A stretch of 64,000 bases of DNA from Bugulina stolonifera (taxonomy: Eukaryota > Bryozoa > Gymnolaemata > Cheilostomatida > Bugulidae), in the NCBI GenBank assembly GCA_935421135.1, contig OW285194.1:10501376-10565375 (forward strand), read 5' to 3'. Below are positions 1 to 12,500 of the stretch, piece after piece (the stretch's first letter is position 1; each line of letters opens with the position of its first letter). Under the pieces are notes generated by a model that had not been told where the DNA came from, made no database searches, and saw only the letters and a program-made list of their open reading frames with translations. A program made the position numbers and the translations under genes.

Positions 1-373
1 GCAGGTCAATTTGTCTGACTTGTGATTTTTAGGGCAAAAATTTATATTACAGACAAATAATTAGCCCATAGAGCTACATGTACATTGATCACTCTTCCTT
101 GTAGCTTAGAAAAAAAATCTGGCTCACAAAAATTTATCTTGTAAAATTTAATGTAAAATTACTTATCATCTGAGGCTGATGCTTATCACCAACTGTTTTC
201 CCCATAGTGAAATTATCATTTCACTTGTTATTGTCTGTAAATAGCTCTACTAGCAGGATAATATTGAATTTTAACAAGCAGCTTACAGATAGCGTCTAAT
301 CACTCAACTGATCCACTATCTACTCTTTAGATTCAATGTAACATTACTGTACATGTACATGTACATTACTCAC

Positions 374-3300
374 AGAATTGATATACTCAGCATAGAGAAG
401 GGATACAGAAGCAGTTGAAATGACATCATTAGGTACAATTGAACATGTTGGAGGTTTAACTGTCTTAGATGACTCATCATATTTACAGATTGTAGTCGGA
501 TCTTTAGTGTCAACAACTGGTCCATAAAACCCATCTTGCTGGCAGCTAAAGAATACATTTAATAATAATAACTTGAAAAGAGCAAAGCTTCTATAAACAA
601 AGAAACAAGTTAAGGATTTGTATGATGAGTGATTGAACAGATATGGAGTTGTTGGATCTTGGGTGTCTACTACATGTACTTAAGCAACGGATCCTCTTGC
701 TGTCAACTAAAACATATTATTACATGTATATTGCAACGAAGCTATTGTATCATAATTATATACCAATGTTATAGCATTACAAGATTCAATGTCGATGTGC
801 TACCACAACAAAAATGCTGAAAAGCTTTTGAAATTGAAAACAATGCATTTTACAGTTTGAACATGTGCGGATAAGTATCACCATTCAGAAAAAATACTCC
901 TTTGACGATACAAGATTGCTGATGCAGATGGTCAGCATTTCCATGTGGCTGTACCTCTATTATATTAACTTAAAGCGCTCAGCAAATATTTCTCAATGAC
1001 AGGACTTGTTCTTCTCCTAGTTGTTACTAAAAAACAATCTATAGACATATCAAAGACTTATAGCTTGAAACTGCTGCGCATCTACAATTTTTAAGAGAGC
1101 ATCATGTGTTTTGAAAAATTGGCAGAGCTTATAGTTTTTTTTCAAAACCCTGATAGTAGGTGTCTTCGCGACCTGAACTTCAGACCCAGGCCGATTTACA
1201 AACATATTTTCCGGCACACATCCGTCACAGGGTCGCGAATACACCTGGGCCAAAAGCAAAATCCTCATTTCCGCGCGAAGGAATCAGGTGTGCCAATGAG
1301 CTAGGGATGGTTTCGTCCGGCCAAGCAAAATCCTAGGCCAATAGCCCTTCTGGCCTTGGTCGGACGGCCATCTTGTAAATTTTATTTGCGAGCCGGGTCC
1401 GTCCAAGAGGTCGTGAAGACACCTAGTATGTGAAAAGGGCTATTAGTCAAATCAGCTAATTCTTGCAAACAGTTTTGAGATTTTGATACCAAAAATGGTT
1501 AATAAATGAAAGCCACTTTGGTATTGTTACCGAGTAAATTGCAAGCTCCCATCAACAATGTAGGTTGGTGAGGTACCAGGATGATTCGCTGGTACATCTT
1601 CATCAAATAGTCCCCACTTCAAGTGTGCGAACTCCCTCACTAATCTCTTTTCTAAAACATGATTCACATTGTATGGATATATATTTGGGCTGAACATTAA
1701 TTTGTTGCAATAAGTTGCATGTAGATCTTTTTTTCCAGCAATCAGTGTTGCTGTCTGAGTGGAACAATTTGAGGTAAAAGAGAAAAACAACAGATAACGA
1801 TAAATCTTTTTTCGGTTGTTCCAATGTCAATAATATTAGTGTCTCTATTCGTTTCTCTGCATGCCTCTGAATCCTGCCCCTGCCAACAACTCAGTTTATT
1901 CGGTCACATGTATTACATGTGTTTATAAGTGTATACTGAACTATTGGTTACACAGCTTACAAGGTTGCATATTCATATTTATTTGCATTGCCACTAGCTG
2001 CATAAGTTTCAATGCTACATATTAACATGTGACCCCTTCTGTCAAAATGAAGCATTTAGGTCCATAAAATTGCAGTTAACCTATATTTTAACCAGCTGGT
2101 ATCTCCTAATTCTCCATTTGTAGCTACATGTACATGTGATACACATGTTTGAAGATTGACCTATGCATAGATTACATGAGTGAATTTTTTCGTAAATGTT
2201 GACTTAACAAGCTAATCATACAAGACTTGCACTGCATGAAATAATTTATGATAGCTAATATTTCATGATGTTGACTATGCATATTCTAATTTTAAGCATG
2301 TGAATTAGTAGCATGTACATTGTACATGTAGAAGTAGGAAAAACCGACTGGTTAAAATATACCTTAACTGCAATTTTATGGACCCAAAAACTTCGTTTTG
2401 ACAGAAGGGATCATATGTTAACATGTAGCATTGAAACTTATGCAACTAGTGGCAGTGCAAATAAATATGAATATGTAACCTTGTAAGCTGTGTAACTAAT
2501 TAACAGATATAATAAACGGGTTGCTGACAGGAGTAGGATTCTAAGTCAGGCTCATTTCTCATTATACAAAATTATATGCAATGAGACCAGGGACACAAAA
2601 TTACATAAAATAGTGGATTTAGAATATAATGCATTATATAGTCTACCTGGCTTGACATTAGGTGAAGCAGCACTAGCCATTAGATAGTCAGGAGTGAAAA
2701 GTATATAGTCCCCTTCTACTCCACACAGTCCAGGTTGAAGAGTGTAGGGGGTGTCACCCCATGCAGGATTTGCTTCCCCAACTATTATTCTAGCTCTGTC
2801 TATTTCTTCTTTATTAGATGGCTAGAGTAGTAGATGTTTCATGTACATTGTACTAATGACAATTTAAAAGCTATAACAGGTTGTATTCAGAACAGACTTT
2901 CTACTGCACTTTAAAAATGGCAGCAAATTTGAATGAATAATCAATACGATTAAAATATTTAATTTACCAGTTACAAAATTTACCCTCGTACATTAATGTG
3001 ATTGCAGCAGTTATACATTTCTCTATAATTATTAGAACCTTTTGCCATGTTGAGTCGTGCGTCCAAGATGGTGGAACAAGAATTGTGACATTGTCAAAGT
3101 AGACTTGCTGATTGGTCGCATTAAATAAGACATCCGAGGCAGAAGTGAATACAGTCTACAAAATGGCATTTGAAATAGAAAAAAACACAAGTGTATAATT
3201 TTTGTCAACTAATACTGCAATAGGTGTAAAAAACATGCACTCAAGTGCAATAGGTTTAAATTGGTGGAAGCAAACAGGACATCCAAGGCAGAAGTAGACA

Positions 3301-4983
3301 GATTCTAAAACACAATTTTGAGATAATCAACTAATAACATGCAACGACTAAAACATGGATTAGTCAAATAAGACATGAAATCAGCTTTTCAAAAGATATT
3401 AAACTAATTACACAAGGATAGTGTTTTTCAAGTCAAACTCATGTCAGACAGGGAGAGCTTATTATTCTGCTATACTAAAGGATGAAAAGCTCCACACCGG
3501 AAATGAGAAAATGTACATATTAGCAATACAATTAATATAGTTATAATTAGTAATACAAGACAAATTTCTTTCTTTTTTACTTCTTTCCTAATACGAGGAA
3601 ATGAATCAAAAATAAAAAATGCGTCTTGTATTACTATTTATAATTAAAATACAATCCCACACCAACACTTTTAAAAATATAGTAAGATAATTGCTACATT
3701 TCAAGGTTGTGTAAAAGCAATGAGCAGCAGACTAGTGACTAGTAAACTAGCACGGCAGCACTTTCTTTGTAATTACAAACGGAAAAAAGAACAGTAAATA
3801 GGTAACCCTTTATAATAATCACATGGAGCTATTCAGAGCATTCAAGACTGTTTACATCACAGCCATCAGTTGCATGCTATAACTGCACATATGTTTCGGG
3901 TCTCCATTGTATACCGCTAGTACTAATGACAGCAGGTGCGATTGTCAATGCCTACTAAGCCATCACATAACCTATTCTGGTAAAATGGACATTTCGTAGC
4001 TCACATTACGTGTACATGTACAGTTTGTATCTCAACGCATGGCTGTAACATGTACATGTACATCGACTGCCACCTTAATGTGAACCTCATTTTACTGTAT
4101 ATAATTTGCATTATTCGATAATGCTTTCTATTGTACCCAACCTTACCTTAGGCAGGTTGATCCTTGGGTACTTGATGTTATCTTCTAGCGGCTCTTCTTG
4201 ACACCTACTTAATGTATTATTTTACTTAATGTAAGACCAGCTGTTGGTAATCCTTTGTTCCGAAAGCTACCGGAAGCAGGTTTTGTATAAAAACAGCAAC
4301 ATTTTTTCTATGTTGACGCAGTTGTTCTTTGGGCTTCAATTCAGTCACATCTATTTTATCTCTACAAGAACTGGAGTTATTTCTTCTAAACTAGTATAAT
4401 CTTAACCTATAGGTACCTGGAATAGAATAGGTAGGGCACATAGTGAACTAAGCACTCACGCTACTCATGCTATACATAATCACAGTACTCAAAAGTCAGC
4501 ACACAATATACTACACCTCACTCAGTACATGTCATCAGGGGGAATCAATAGACTACTCTCGGTTCCCTCCTATATGAGTACCTCATACACACACGCAAAA
4601 CATCACACTATTAGTAGCTGGACACAATCATTGCATATAGCCAGCTCGCATGACAGAAGCAATAATTGAGCTCACTAAATGAGTGCAGCTGAATCACCTA
4701 TAGCTTAATGTAATGCAGTCTCCAAGTGTATGGCTAGCACTCTGAAGATAGACCAGTGTTATAATATACATGCACATTTATTGGTAGGGAATACCTGAAT
4801 ATGTGCCAATAGCTGTAGATCCTCAGGAACTTCACCATCAATGGCGACGAGTATGTTGCCATATCCACCCTCAGCACTGAGAGTTATGTCCTGTCTGGTA
4901 CCGCCTATGTTTGAACCTCTAACTTGAAAAAGGCCACAAGCCAAAATTATTGTCAAGCACCAAATGTAGATTTTAGTTTCCAT
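374..4983 (-). CDS. CLCA-family protein, second tandem copy, 5' part only
   Basis: Coding exons: 4795-4983, 3039-3155, 2647-2821, 1531-1651, 374-545. The gene continues beyond the left window edge. The first exon starts METKIYIWCL, a signal peptide, after an in-frame ATG five bases past a good acceptor, so an untranslated upstream exon is likely. It then shares GSNIGGTRQDITLSAEGGYG with the neighbour. Exons 2-5 have exactly the neighbour's lengths (117, 175, 121, 172 nt) and phases, and keep the CLCA landmarks: VYFDNVTILVPPSW, GDTPYTLQPGLCGVEGDYI, FAHLKWGLFDED and the Cys-rich CKYDESS region. No stop or frameshift is seen. The next expected exon (FC...TH...AP) would lie left of position 1, given the 1.2-kb intron in the other copy. 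Function is as for the neighbour. Confidence 0.88.
1154..1428. mobile_element. MITE with 17-bp terminal inverted repeats, family 1 copy 1
   Basis: The ends are AGGTGTCTTCGCGACCT and its near-perfect inverse AGGTCGTGAAGACACCT. The homology extends one TA-like step outward (TAGT/AGTA), so the target duplication may be TA. The 275-bp interior has no ORF. A diverged second copy lies at 13283-13507. It sits in an intron of the partial CLCA gene. Confidence 0.75.
1623..1637 (-). other. Degenerate zinc-protease motif (REFAH) in the partial CLCA gene
   Basis: The same R-E-F-A-H-L-K-W-G-L-F-D-E stretch as in the neighbouring gene, again with Arg for the first zinc-binding His. The change therefore predates the tandem duplication or was spread by gene conversion. 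Confidence 0.83.
1943..2500. repeat. Fold-back element with inverted arms of about 155 bp
   Basis: The arms 1943-2099 and 2347-2500 are inverted copies with few mismatches. Shared blocks include GTTACACAGCTTACAAGG and TTCTGTCAAAA, and the innermost part is TTTTAACCAG...CTGGTTAAAA. A spacer of about 250 bp has no ORF. It lies in an intron of the partial CLCA gene. Confidence 0.75.
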
Positions 4984-6463
4984 GATGTCTACAATGTAAA
5001 ACAATGAGGCTGAAATCAGTTTCAAAGAAAACAATTCATTGGATTATTGCAATATTCTCATTGCATATTCTGCATTGATTAAGACCCTTGATGGAAGAGT
5101 AAAATGCAATAATCAATAACATGTACTTGTACATGCAACTACAGATAAGTGAGTGTTGTGTTGCTGCTGTGTTGTAATAGGCAGAAACTACAGAATTAAA
5201 AGTATACATCCAATTCACTGAGAGAAAGTAGTAGTAAAATACATTGTATCATCATCCTAATTTTCATTATTCTAACAGCAATGTATCTAGGATTATTTGA
5301 TTCTTTGACTCAAAGTTTAATATTTACCCAATTATTTTTTTCTCTCTGTTCTTCTTGTTCAAGATCTTGAGATTAAGCTGCTTTACTGATTCAAAGTATG
5401 ACAGTAATAAAATCAACTGCTTGTGATTTCAACGAACCAAATGACTCATTTAATAACCAAGTAAGTCCCCATTATGTTTATTCAACTATTCAACTTTATT
5501 AAGGAAAACAATCTCAGTGCAAAAACAACATTACACTTTATTAAAATCAATAGCATACTGTAGTCATAATGTATATTTTATTTATGCACTATATTATACT
5601 TCCTTGATGCATACATGTATAATGTTAGTTAATACTGTCTTTCAACTTGTCAGTAATTTACATATACGACAGTAATATAATTTTCAGCATGGCATTTGAA
5701 AATATCATTGTCTTATTTATTTACTTGAAAATTGCTCACATGCCCAGATTTTATAGTTGTATAACCACTAACTCTGAGTTGCATGAGAATGTGACTCTGC
5801 TACGTAAGTGTAGGCCTACTATGTAATTCTGTCTACACAAAGTGACATGGACAAGTGCATTGTATTAGAGGAGCAAGTATATATAAAGCAATTCTTCAAG
5901 TTTGTGTTAATATTATTACCTTACGTCTGACACCATTGTATAGCTCTATATGTTGAACTGACAATCATCAGCAGTGCACAATGGCCGACAGGTCAACACT
6001 ACACCCTGTCGTATGCATTGGAAAAACTGATGACATAAATTTTATGCTGTATGCTCTTTGAACCACACAGTTTGTAATAAAGAGTAAGCCAGTAGCTATA
6101 TTGTTGAAGTTTTAAAATAAAAGCCAAAACATGCTTGATAACATAATACTTTGTCAAAGATGTAAGCTATAATTGATAACCTTATTAGCGAGCACATTAG
6201 TTTGGTATTCATTTTGCTAACATAATTGAATTGACAATGAATAATAATAATAGTAACCTCAAAATCTGAACTACTTGCTGATCTACTATCAGGGACATCA
6301 ATAAAAAAAATATGTACAATTAGATAAAAAAGATATGTAGGTGCTTAAGCTGTTAATGTGTAAAAAGAAAAAACTATTTGAGAACTAAAGCGCAATGAAC
6401 ATGTGTCCTATAACAGGCGAGAGAAGACAATTTGAGTTATCTTTTCATTAAAGCTGAAGGAAT

Positions 6464-6469
6464 TTTATT
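6464..6469 (-). terminator. Poly(A) signal of the complete CLCA gene
   Basis: AATAAA on the minus strand (TTTATT on plus), about 80 nt after the TAA at 6549-6551. Spacing fits a short 3' UTR. Confidence 0.55.
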
Positions 6470-6548
6470 AATCAGAAATGACAACTCCAAACTTACGCTA
6501 TTGTTTTTCATAGCAGCTTAAGCAGATAAAAATTTTGGAGGATCAGTT

Positions 6549-9500
6549 TTAAAAGTATCCATTGTAGCCATGGTTCACATATGAGTGGTGATTTCTCACT
6601 GGCAGTCTGTGTGGTGATTGGTGATTCCCAAGAGTGTAAGGAGGATGTTGAGCAATTGCTCTGGAGTAAAAATCTGTCTTAAACCCACTCTCACTAAAAT
6701 TCACATGAACATACATATTATTTGTACATTAATAATGTGATTGACTTCCAAGATATAACCTACCACTGTGCCTGAGAGTACTATAGTGTCTGATCTACAT
6801 GTATTATAACACCTCCAACCCATAATTAAACTTTGTACAAACAAATTATGACAGAGCTGAACCTGATGTGGCCTTGGAATATATCTACTTCCAAGCAACC
6901 TGATTGAATTTCTATTTGAAATTAGTGCAATAGTTGACCAATGCTAAACTTTGTAGTCACTAAAATAGAAATAATCAGGTCATTTATTTTGTATGGCATT
7001 AGACATGTAGCATTTTCGGAAAACACATGAATAAGTACATGGAATGTGGAGATAAAATCTAAGAAACCATCGCTGATACTGTTACTTTCCTCCCTGTATC
7101 AGTCTTGCATAGTGTACATGTATATTGTAGAAGAAGCGCTTACCTATCAGCTTTAGTTGAGGAGCTTTTCATGCAAGTAATAACTGCTGTGGTGATTCCG
7201 ACAACCAATGCAACGAAGGATACAATGCCGATAACTGAACCAAGGATAATACTAGTAGCCGCTGTGTCATAAGGAGCAACCTGCGCATAAACATTCACAC
7301 GTGAATATACAATACAGTCGAGCAATGCTCTGGTACTCACGTTGGTAAGAAATATTACTGATTCTTCACGCAGACACAGTTTGTCTTAATGGTTGACATA
7401 ATTATCTGAAAATCAATTTGCTGTTGTTTGAATGATAAATGTAAGCGTAGAATCATTACTCACAGATATGTTAGCAGCCGTGCTGGTTGTTGAAGTGATA
7501 ATAGGGAATGTGGTAAGTGTTGAGGTGGTGATTGGCACAGTAGTAGGTTTTGTAGTCTGAGTAGTTGTAGTGGTAGGTGGTTTGCTTGTAGTAGTCGGCT
7601 TTATAGTGGTTGTAGTAGTAGGTGGTTTGCTTGTAGTAGTCGGTTTTATAGTGGTTGTAGTGGTAGTAGGAATAGTTGTGGTTTCAACCTTTTGAAAATA
7701 AATAAATACATTGTATTATCCACCTGGCCTCACTTTGGATGGTGTAAACCACTTATATGCACATGTGTTTTTGTAGGATAGATATGGCATAGCATTGTAT
7801 AGCAGTACATGGCATAGCACAGCATAGTATAGCATAGGTCGGGTAGTAAATCATATTTTCCTTCCGATGATGCTAAAATTGTCTTCATGCGGAAATACTA
7901 GCTCTCTAAATGCACAATGTGTAACTTACAGTAGCAAAGGCGACATTGGCAGGGTTGACAATTGTCAATGGAGCAACGTTGGAGTATGCAGCCTGATTTC
8001 CTTCATCGTCATACGCTGCCACTCTGAAGTAGAATGTGCTGGTGTTAAGACTCTCTGATTTCTCTCCAAACATTGAAGTGTTTATTTTACCTGGTAATGC
8101 ACAAAAACCACTAATAATTTATGATAAATACTAACAACTATAATACTAATAACAGCAGTTTAGTATTTCAAACAAAAGCCCCACAAAGCCACATCTTGTA
8201 TTAAAACAGCTACCCAATGAATCTGCCATCCTTCTACAAATATTGGTCTACATGCATTCCAAGTAAACAATTGGATAAAATATCTCAAGTAACAACTAAA
8301 TTTTAAAACTTTTTACAATGGGAAGACATACAGGGATGCATTGGAATTGACACGAAACCAAAACTGAATAGATTAAAAAATGTCAATGGTAGACTATTTT
8401 CCCTCCAAACTCATCACACTAAGGAAAATTGAAAAATAGTAATATTGGACAAGTTTTAGTAAATGTACTTACAGCTTTGTTTTGCACAAGTACTATACAT
8501 GTACATACACATGTGTTTTATTATTGCTACTACCTGTTCCACATGAAGCGCCGGGTTTCAATTTATTGTGGTTCTACAAATTACACTATGCCCATGTAAC
8601 TATAAACGCCATGTACTTACGAATGTCCACCATCAGCTCCAGTTTGGCACCAGAGGGAGCTACTAATGCGCTTGTATCAGTTAGAATAGACTCATCATTA
8701 GCAGGTAAAACGCGTAGATGACTAAGCGTTGACTCATTTGATACGACAAATATATTCCCTGAGGCTACAATAACAATGGAGCATTTATAAGACAGGAAAA
8801 CAGGACTAACGCAATAATCTCAAGCCTAAATTCTGCCGTTTCTGATATTCCTTTTAATAACTCTATAATAATATATTGTCGTCTATGTTGATTCAAAAAT
8901 ATTGTGTTGCCAACTTGAAATATCTTGACCATAGAAATAATTGTTTAATTAATTCAAGTGCATATATACTAAAATGGTTATATTAGATAAATATTAGCAT
9001 ATCCTACCATTCCCTATGTTCAGGTCATCTCCTGGAGCTGTCCATGTGAGAGTGAATATTCCGCTGTCATTTCCAGAAGCAGTTAGGTCATTGATCTTTT
9101 CTGGTGGAGTGCCGTCAGATACGGGCTTATGCCCTGCCACACTCAAAGCACCAGCTATTTGATAAAATATTAATTTTGAAGTAGAAAATACTGAATTAAA
9201 AATAGTATAATCATTTTACACACTGCATCGAGTTGAAACAAACAAACAAACAGACAAACAAACAAACAGACAGACACCATGTTGCAAAAATTTTTACCCC
9301 AAAAGTTTTTATATGCATATATTATGACTATGGCCTCGTGGGCACATATTATGAAGCGATAAATATGGTATTGCTGAGTATGCTGTGCTTTCGTTTCAAA
9401 TAATCAAACGAGTAGTATCTGGTGTAGATTGTAGATCATATATTATTATTGATTAACGATAGAAGGAAAACCTTTCTTTTCTAAAGGCTTTGCTCTATAA

Positions 9501-12500
9501 AGTAACCCTACACGTTCATGTATGTGCAAAAAAATAACATACTGTATGTGCTGGTAAAAAGAAAAACAGTCATACAAAATTAGCATAATATCTACATGTA
9601 TGTTACTTATTTGTTTTAATCAACTTCACTTCTAAGCTGTACCAAAGAATGCTTAATAATTATGATGTGGAGCTAACGTGCTTACCAGATGCAGTTCTCA
9701 CAACTCTTCCAAGAGCATCAGTGGTACAGTTTGTGCATCTCTTCTGTCTGTTAGAAACCTTCTCTCCTGGTCTTCTACCTTCTCCATCCACTGATATCTA
9801 ACATGTACAATGTAGAAGATGGGATAAAAAACCATAAAAAATAATTGTTATTATGCCAAGTACAAACATGTACCTGTGGCTTCATTTATTTAATGACTTA
9901 AAGTTAGAATCTACATCTCCATTGTAGAATGTAATATGTCTTACCTACTAGAATTTGTACAACTTCTAATGTACATTTCAATGTGCAGTGTAGATATCTA
10001 TTGCTGAGGCATAACGATTCCACACAGGGTACATGTACATAATGTACTAAAACTTTATAGTTGCGCAAAATTGCTTAAGCATCTCATTAAATGACAGCTT
10101 CAGTCTATGAAACTATATTAATACTAACAGTAGTGTACCCATGGGCTGGGACTGTAGAAATACTACCTAAAGCACAGAATTATGTCATCATGCGCGCAAT
10201 CATGACAGGATATGTTGCAGGATAATGACAGCATAATCAAATAAGCTGACCTACCCTAATGCTGTAGTACCCATCTCCAGTAAACTCATGGGCATTAAAT
10301 GTAGCCGTGTAGACACCATCAAGTGGGGTAGAATCCATTCCTTCAACAGAAACATAAGTTGTTACAGCTTAGTCTCTCATGTAACCCTAACTATCATGGA
10401 CAGATGCTGCACTTGTCTGATCAGACTAAGGTTATTATGTGTACAGCGACAACTTGAACGAGGAAAAACATTTCTGTGAATTTCAGAGGTGAATGCTGCT
10501 GAACTAACAAGCTAGAAATTATCTTATCTTAAATTTTCATAGTTGCAACAGCTAGAAAGCTTGAGCTCCGATTTTTTTGTTTCATCTTACTAAAACGTAA
10601 CTTGTATCAGTCCAGTTTCAACCATAAGGTTCTAAGTATATGTCTCAGCTGATCATTTTCACCACCATATCTGCATCAGCCAGACAATGGCTGCCAACTT
10701 AGCAAATACTATCCAAGACTGTTTCAATACATTGAGCAAAATATTTTACACTTTCGTCTAGCTGAATACATACATTGTATATGTAATAATAGTTCTGAAT
10801 CTACCCACTAGTTGCTTCAATTTTGGCCAGTATTTCAAACAGAAAGCTGCAAAACACCAAATTTTATGTTTGATAATGGAGACTGGTAGACTGACTTCCT
10901 ATACTGGAGCATATCACATATTCCCTGCATAGTTTTGGACATACCTTTTCCGTCGTCGGTACATTGAAGTGGTTTTTCTTCTCCAGTATTCGTTTCGATA
11001 GTAGCAATAACTGTGAGACCAAAGATTGGTGTAAATTTCTGAAACACGTCCACGTAAATGCTAACCTAAAGTAGAAATAATGCACCTCCTCGAGTCAAGT
11101 TTTTTATTTAATAACTATTTGCAAACAGCAGACTAAAACCTTCTTAACTAACTAACTTTTTTCATGCATAGTCATCTAAAAGCTCTCTTGTTAGCCAAAA
11201 AATTTGTTGTGACTAGGCAAAATGATATGTCATTTGACAGACCTGTCATTCAATTAGATTCTTTAGATTCAGCAGTATTATGAGTTCTGCAGAAATAAAG
11301 CATGAAATCTTAAAAAGCCGTCCACATAGCCCTAATCCCTTTACCTGTGTACTTTCAACAAATGCAATGTCAACATCTGTCACTCTGCTGTTTATTACAA
11401 TCTGGTCCACACCGGGGACAGGATTACTGGTTACTATAATAATCACTTCCTCCGGTGTAGGTACTGACGGGCTGACCTTGGTGATAGTGTACTGAACTGA
11501 GCCAGTCTGCAAAAGAGAAAATCCAAGTCAATCATCTCCTAACCAAATGAGTGTTTGTAGTTTACCCAAGCAATTATTTTAAAAAATGACATGTACACAA
11601 CTGTCAGTAGGCATATTCTGCCGTATATGATGAATTTTCTAGTAGGAATAATTTTTTTGTTTTATGGATGTTATTCTAGTTAACAGCACTCTCACAAGAA
11701 CATGACTTACCACTTCACCATCTATCTCCACTGTTATAATTTTTAATGCAGTGTCTTTTGTGATGGTAGCAGTGTTTCCATTCTCTGCAATGACTGATAC
11801 CTCTATATCAACGGTGTAGGAGAAGGAAAGGGTGGTGTTAACCCCGATGGTAGCGTCAAAGTGCACTTCCCTAGTAACAGAGCTGCCATCCGACGGTAGC
11901 GTAATTTTCCTGCTTTCAATCTGAAACAGTCAAAAATAAAAATATATTAAATTGCTGCTTGAAAAGAAAGTCATTCATACTAGTGCATGTTTTTTTGTAA
12001 AAGTTGCTATATTTAGACATTCATGATTTGGGCGAACATTGAAAGATTCTGTAATAACGTACAATAGCTGTAACTTCTTCGCACTGAGTTTGAACTGTAG
12101 CCTGCATGATTGGATTCAGGTTCTCTTCTGGGGTGTTGTCACTTACAGCGTAGGGAGTCCCTCCAGTGTCCTGTGTCGCTTTGATCAGTACATTGTCTGC
12201 ATCTTGGCTTTAAAAATTAAAAGAAATTGTTCTATGCGCATTTCTACAAACAGCTTTCTATATTATTGTTTATTTTGACTAAATTGTATTTTTATAGTCA
12301 ATCGTGATTAGTATGCAGGAGAATTTTTTGTAGAGGAATCTTAAATCAGTGAAGATCATGTATGCTATACAGTCATGTAGACCTGTATGGGCCGATAAAT
12401 GCTAAACAAGGCAAGACAAGCAAAACTTTATTTGAACTCCTACAACCGGAAACATTTATGCCTACCAAATAATGTGCAGTTGTACAAATTACATATTTTA

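Noticed and set aside
370..558. 62-codon minus-strand frame MYSLAASKMGFMDQLL...
   Set aside because: Wrong register: the real CLCA exon 374-545 is in another frame, supported by phase and by its paralogue.
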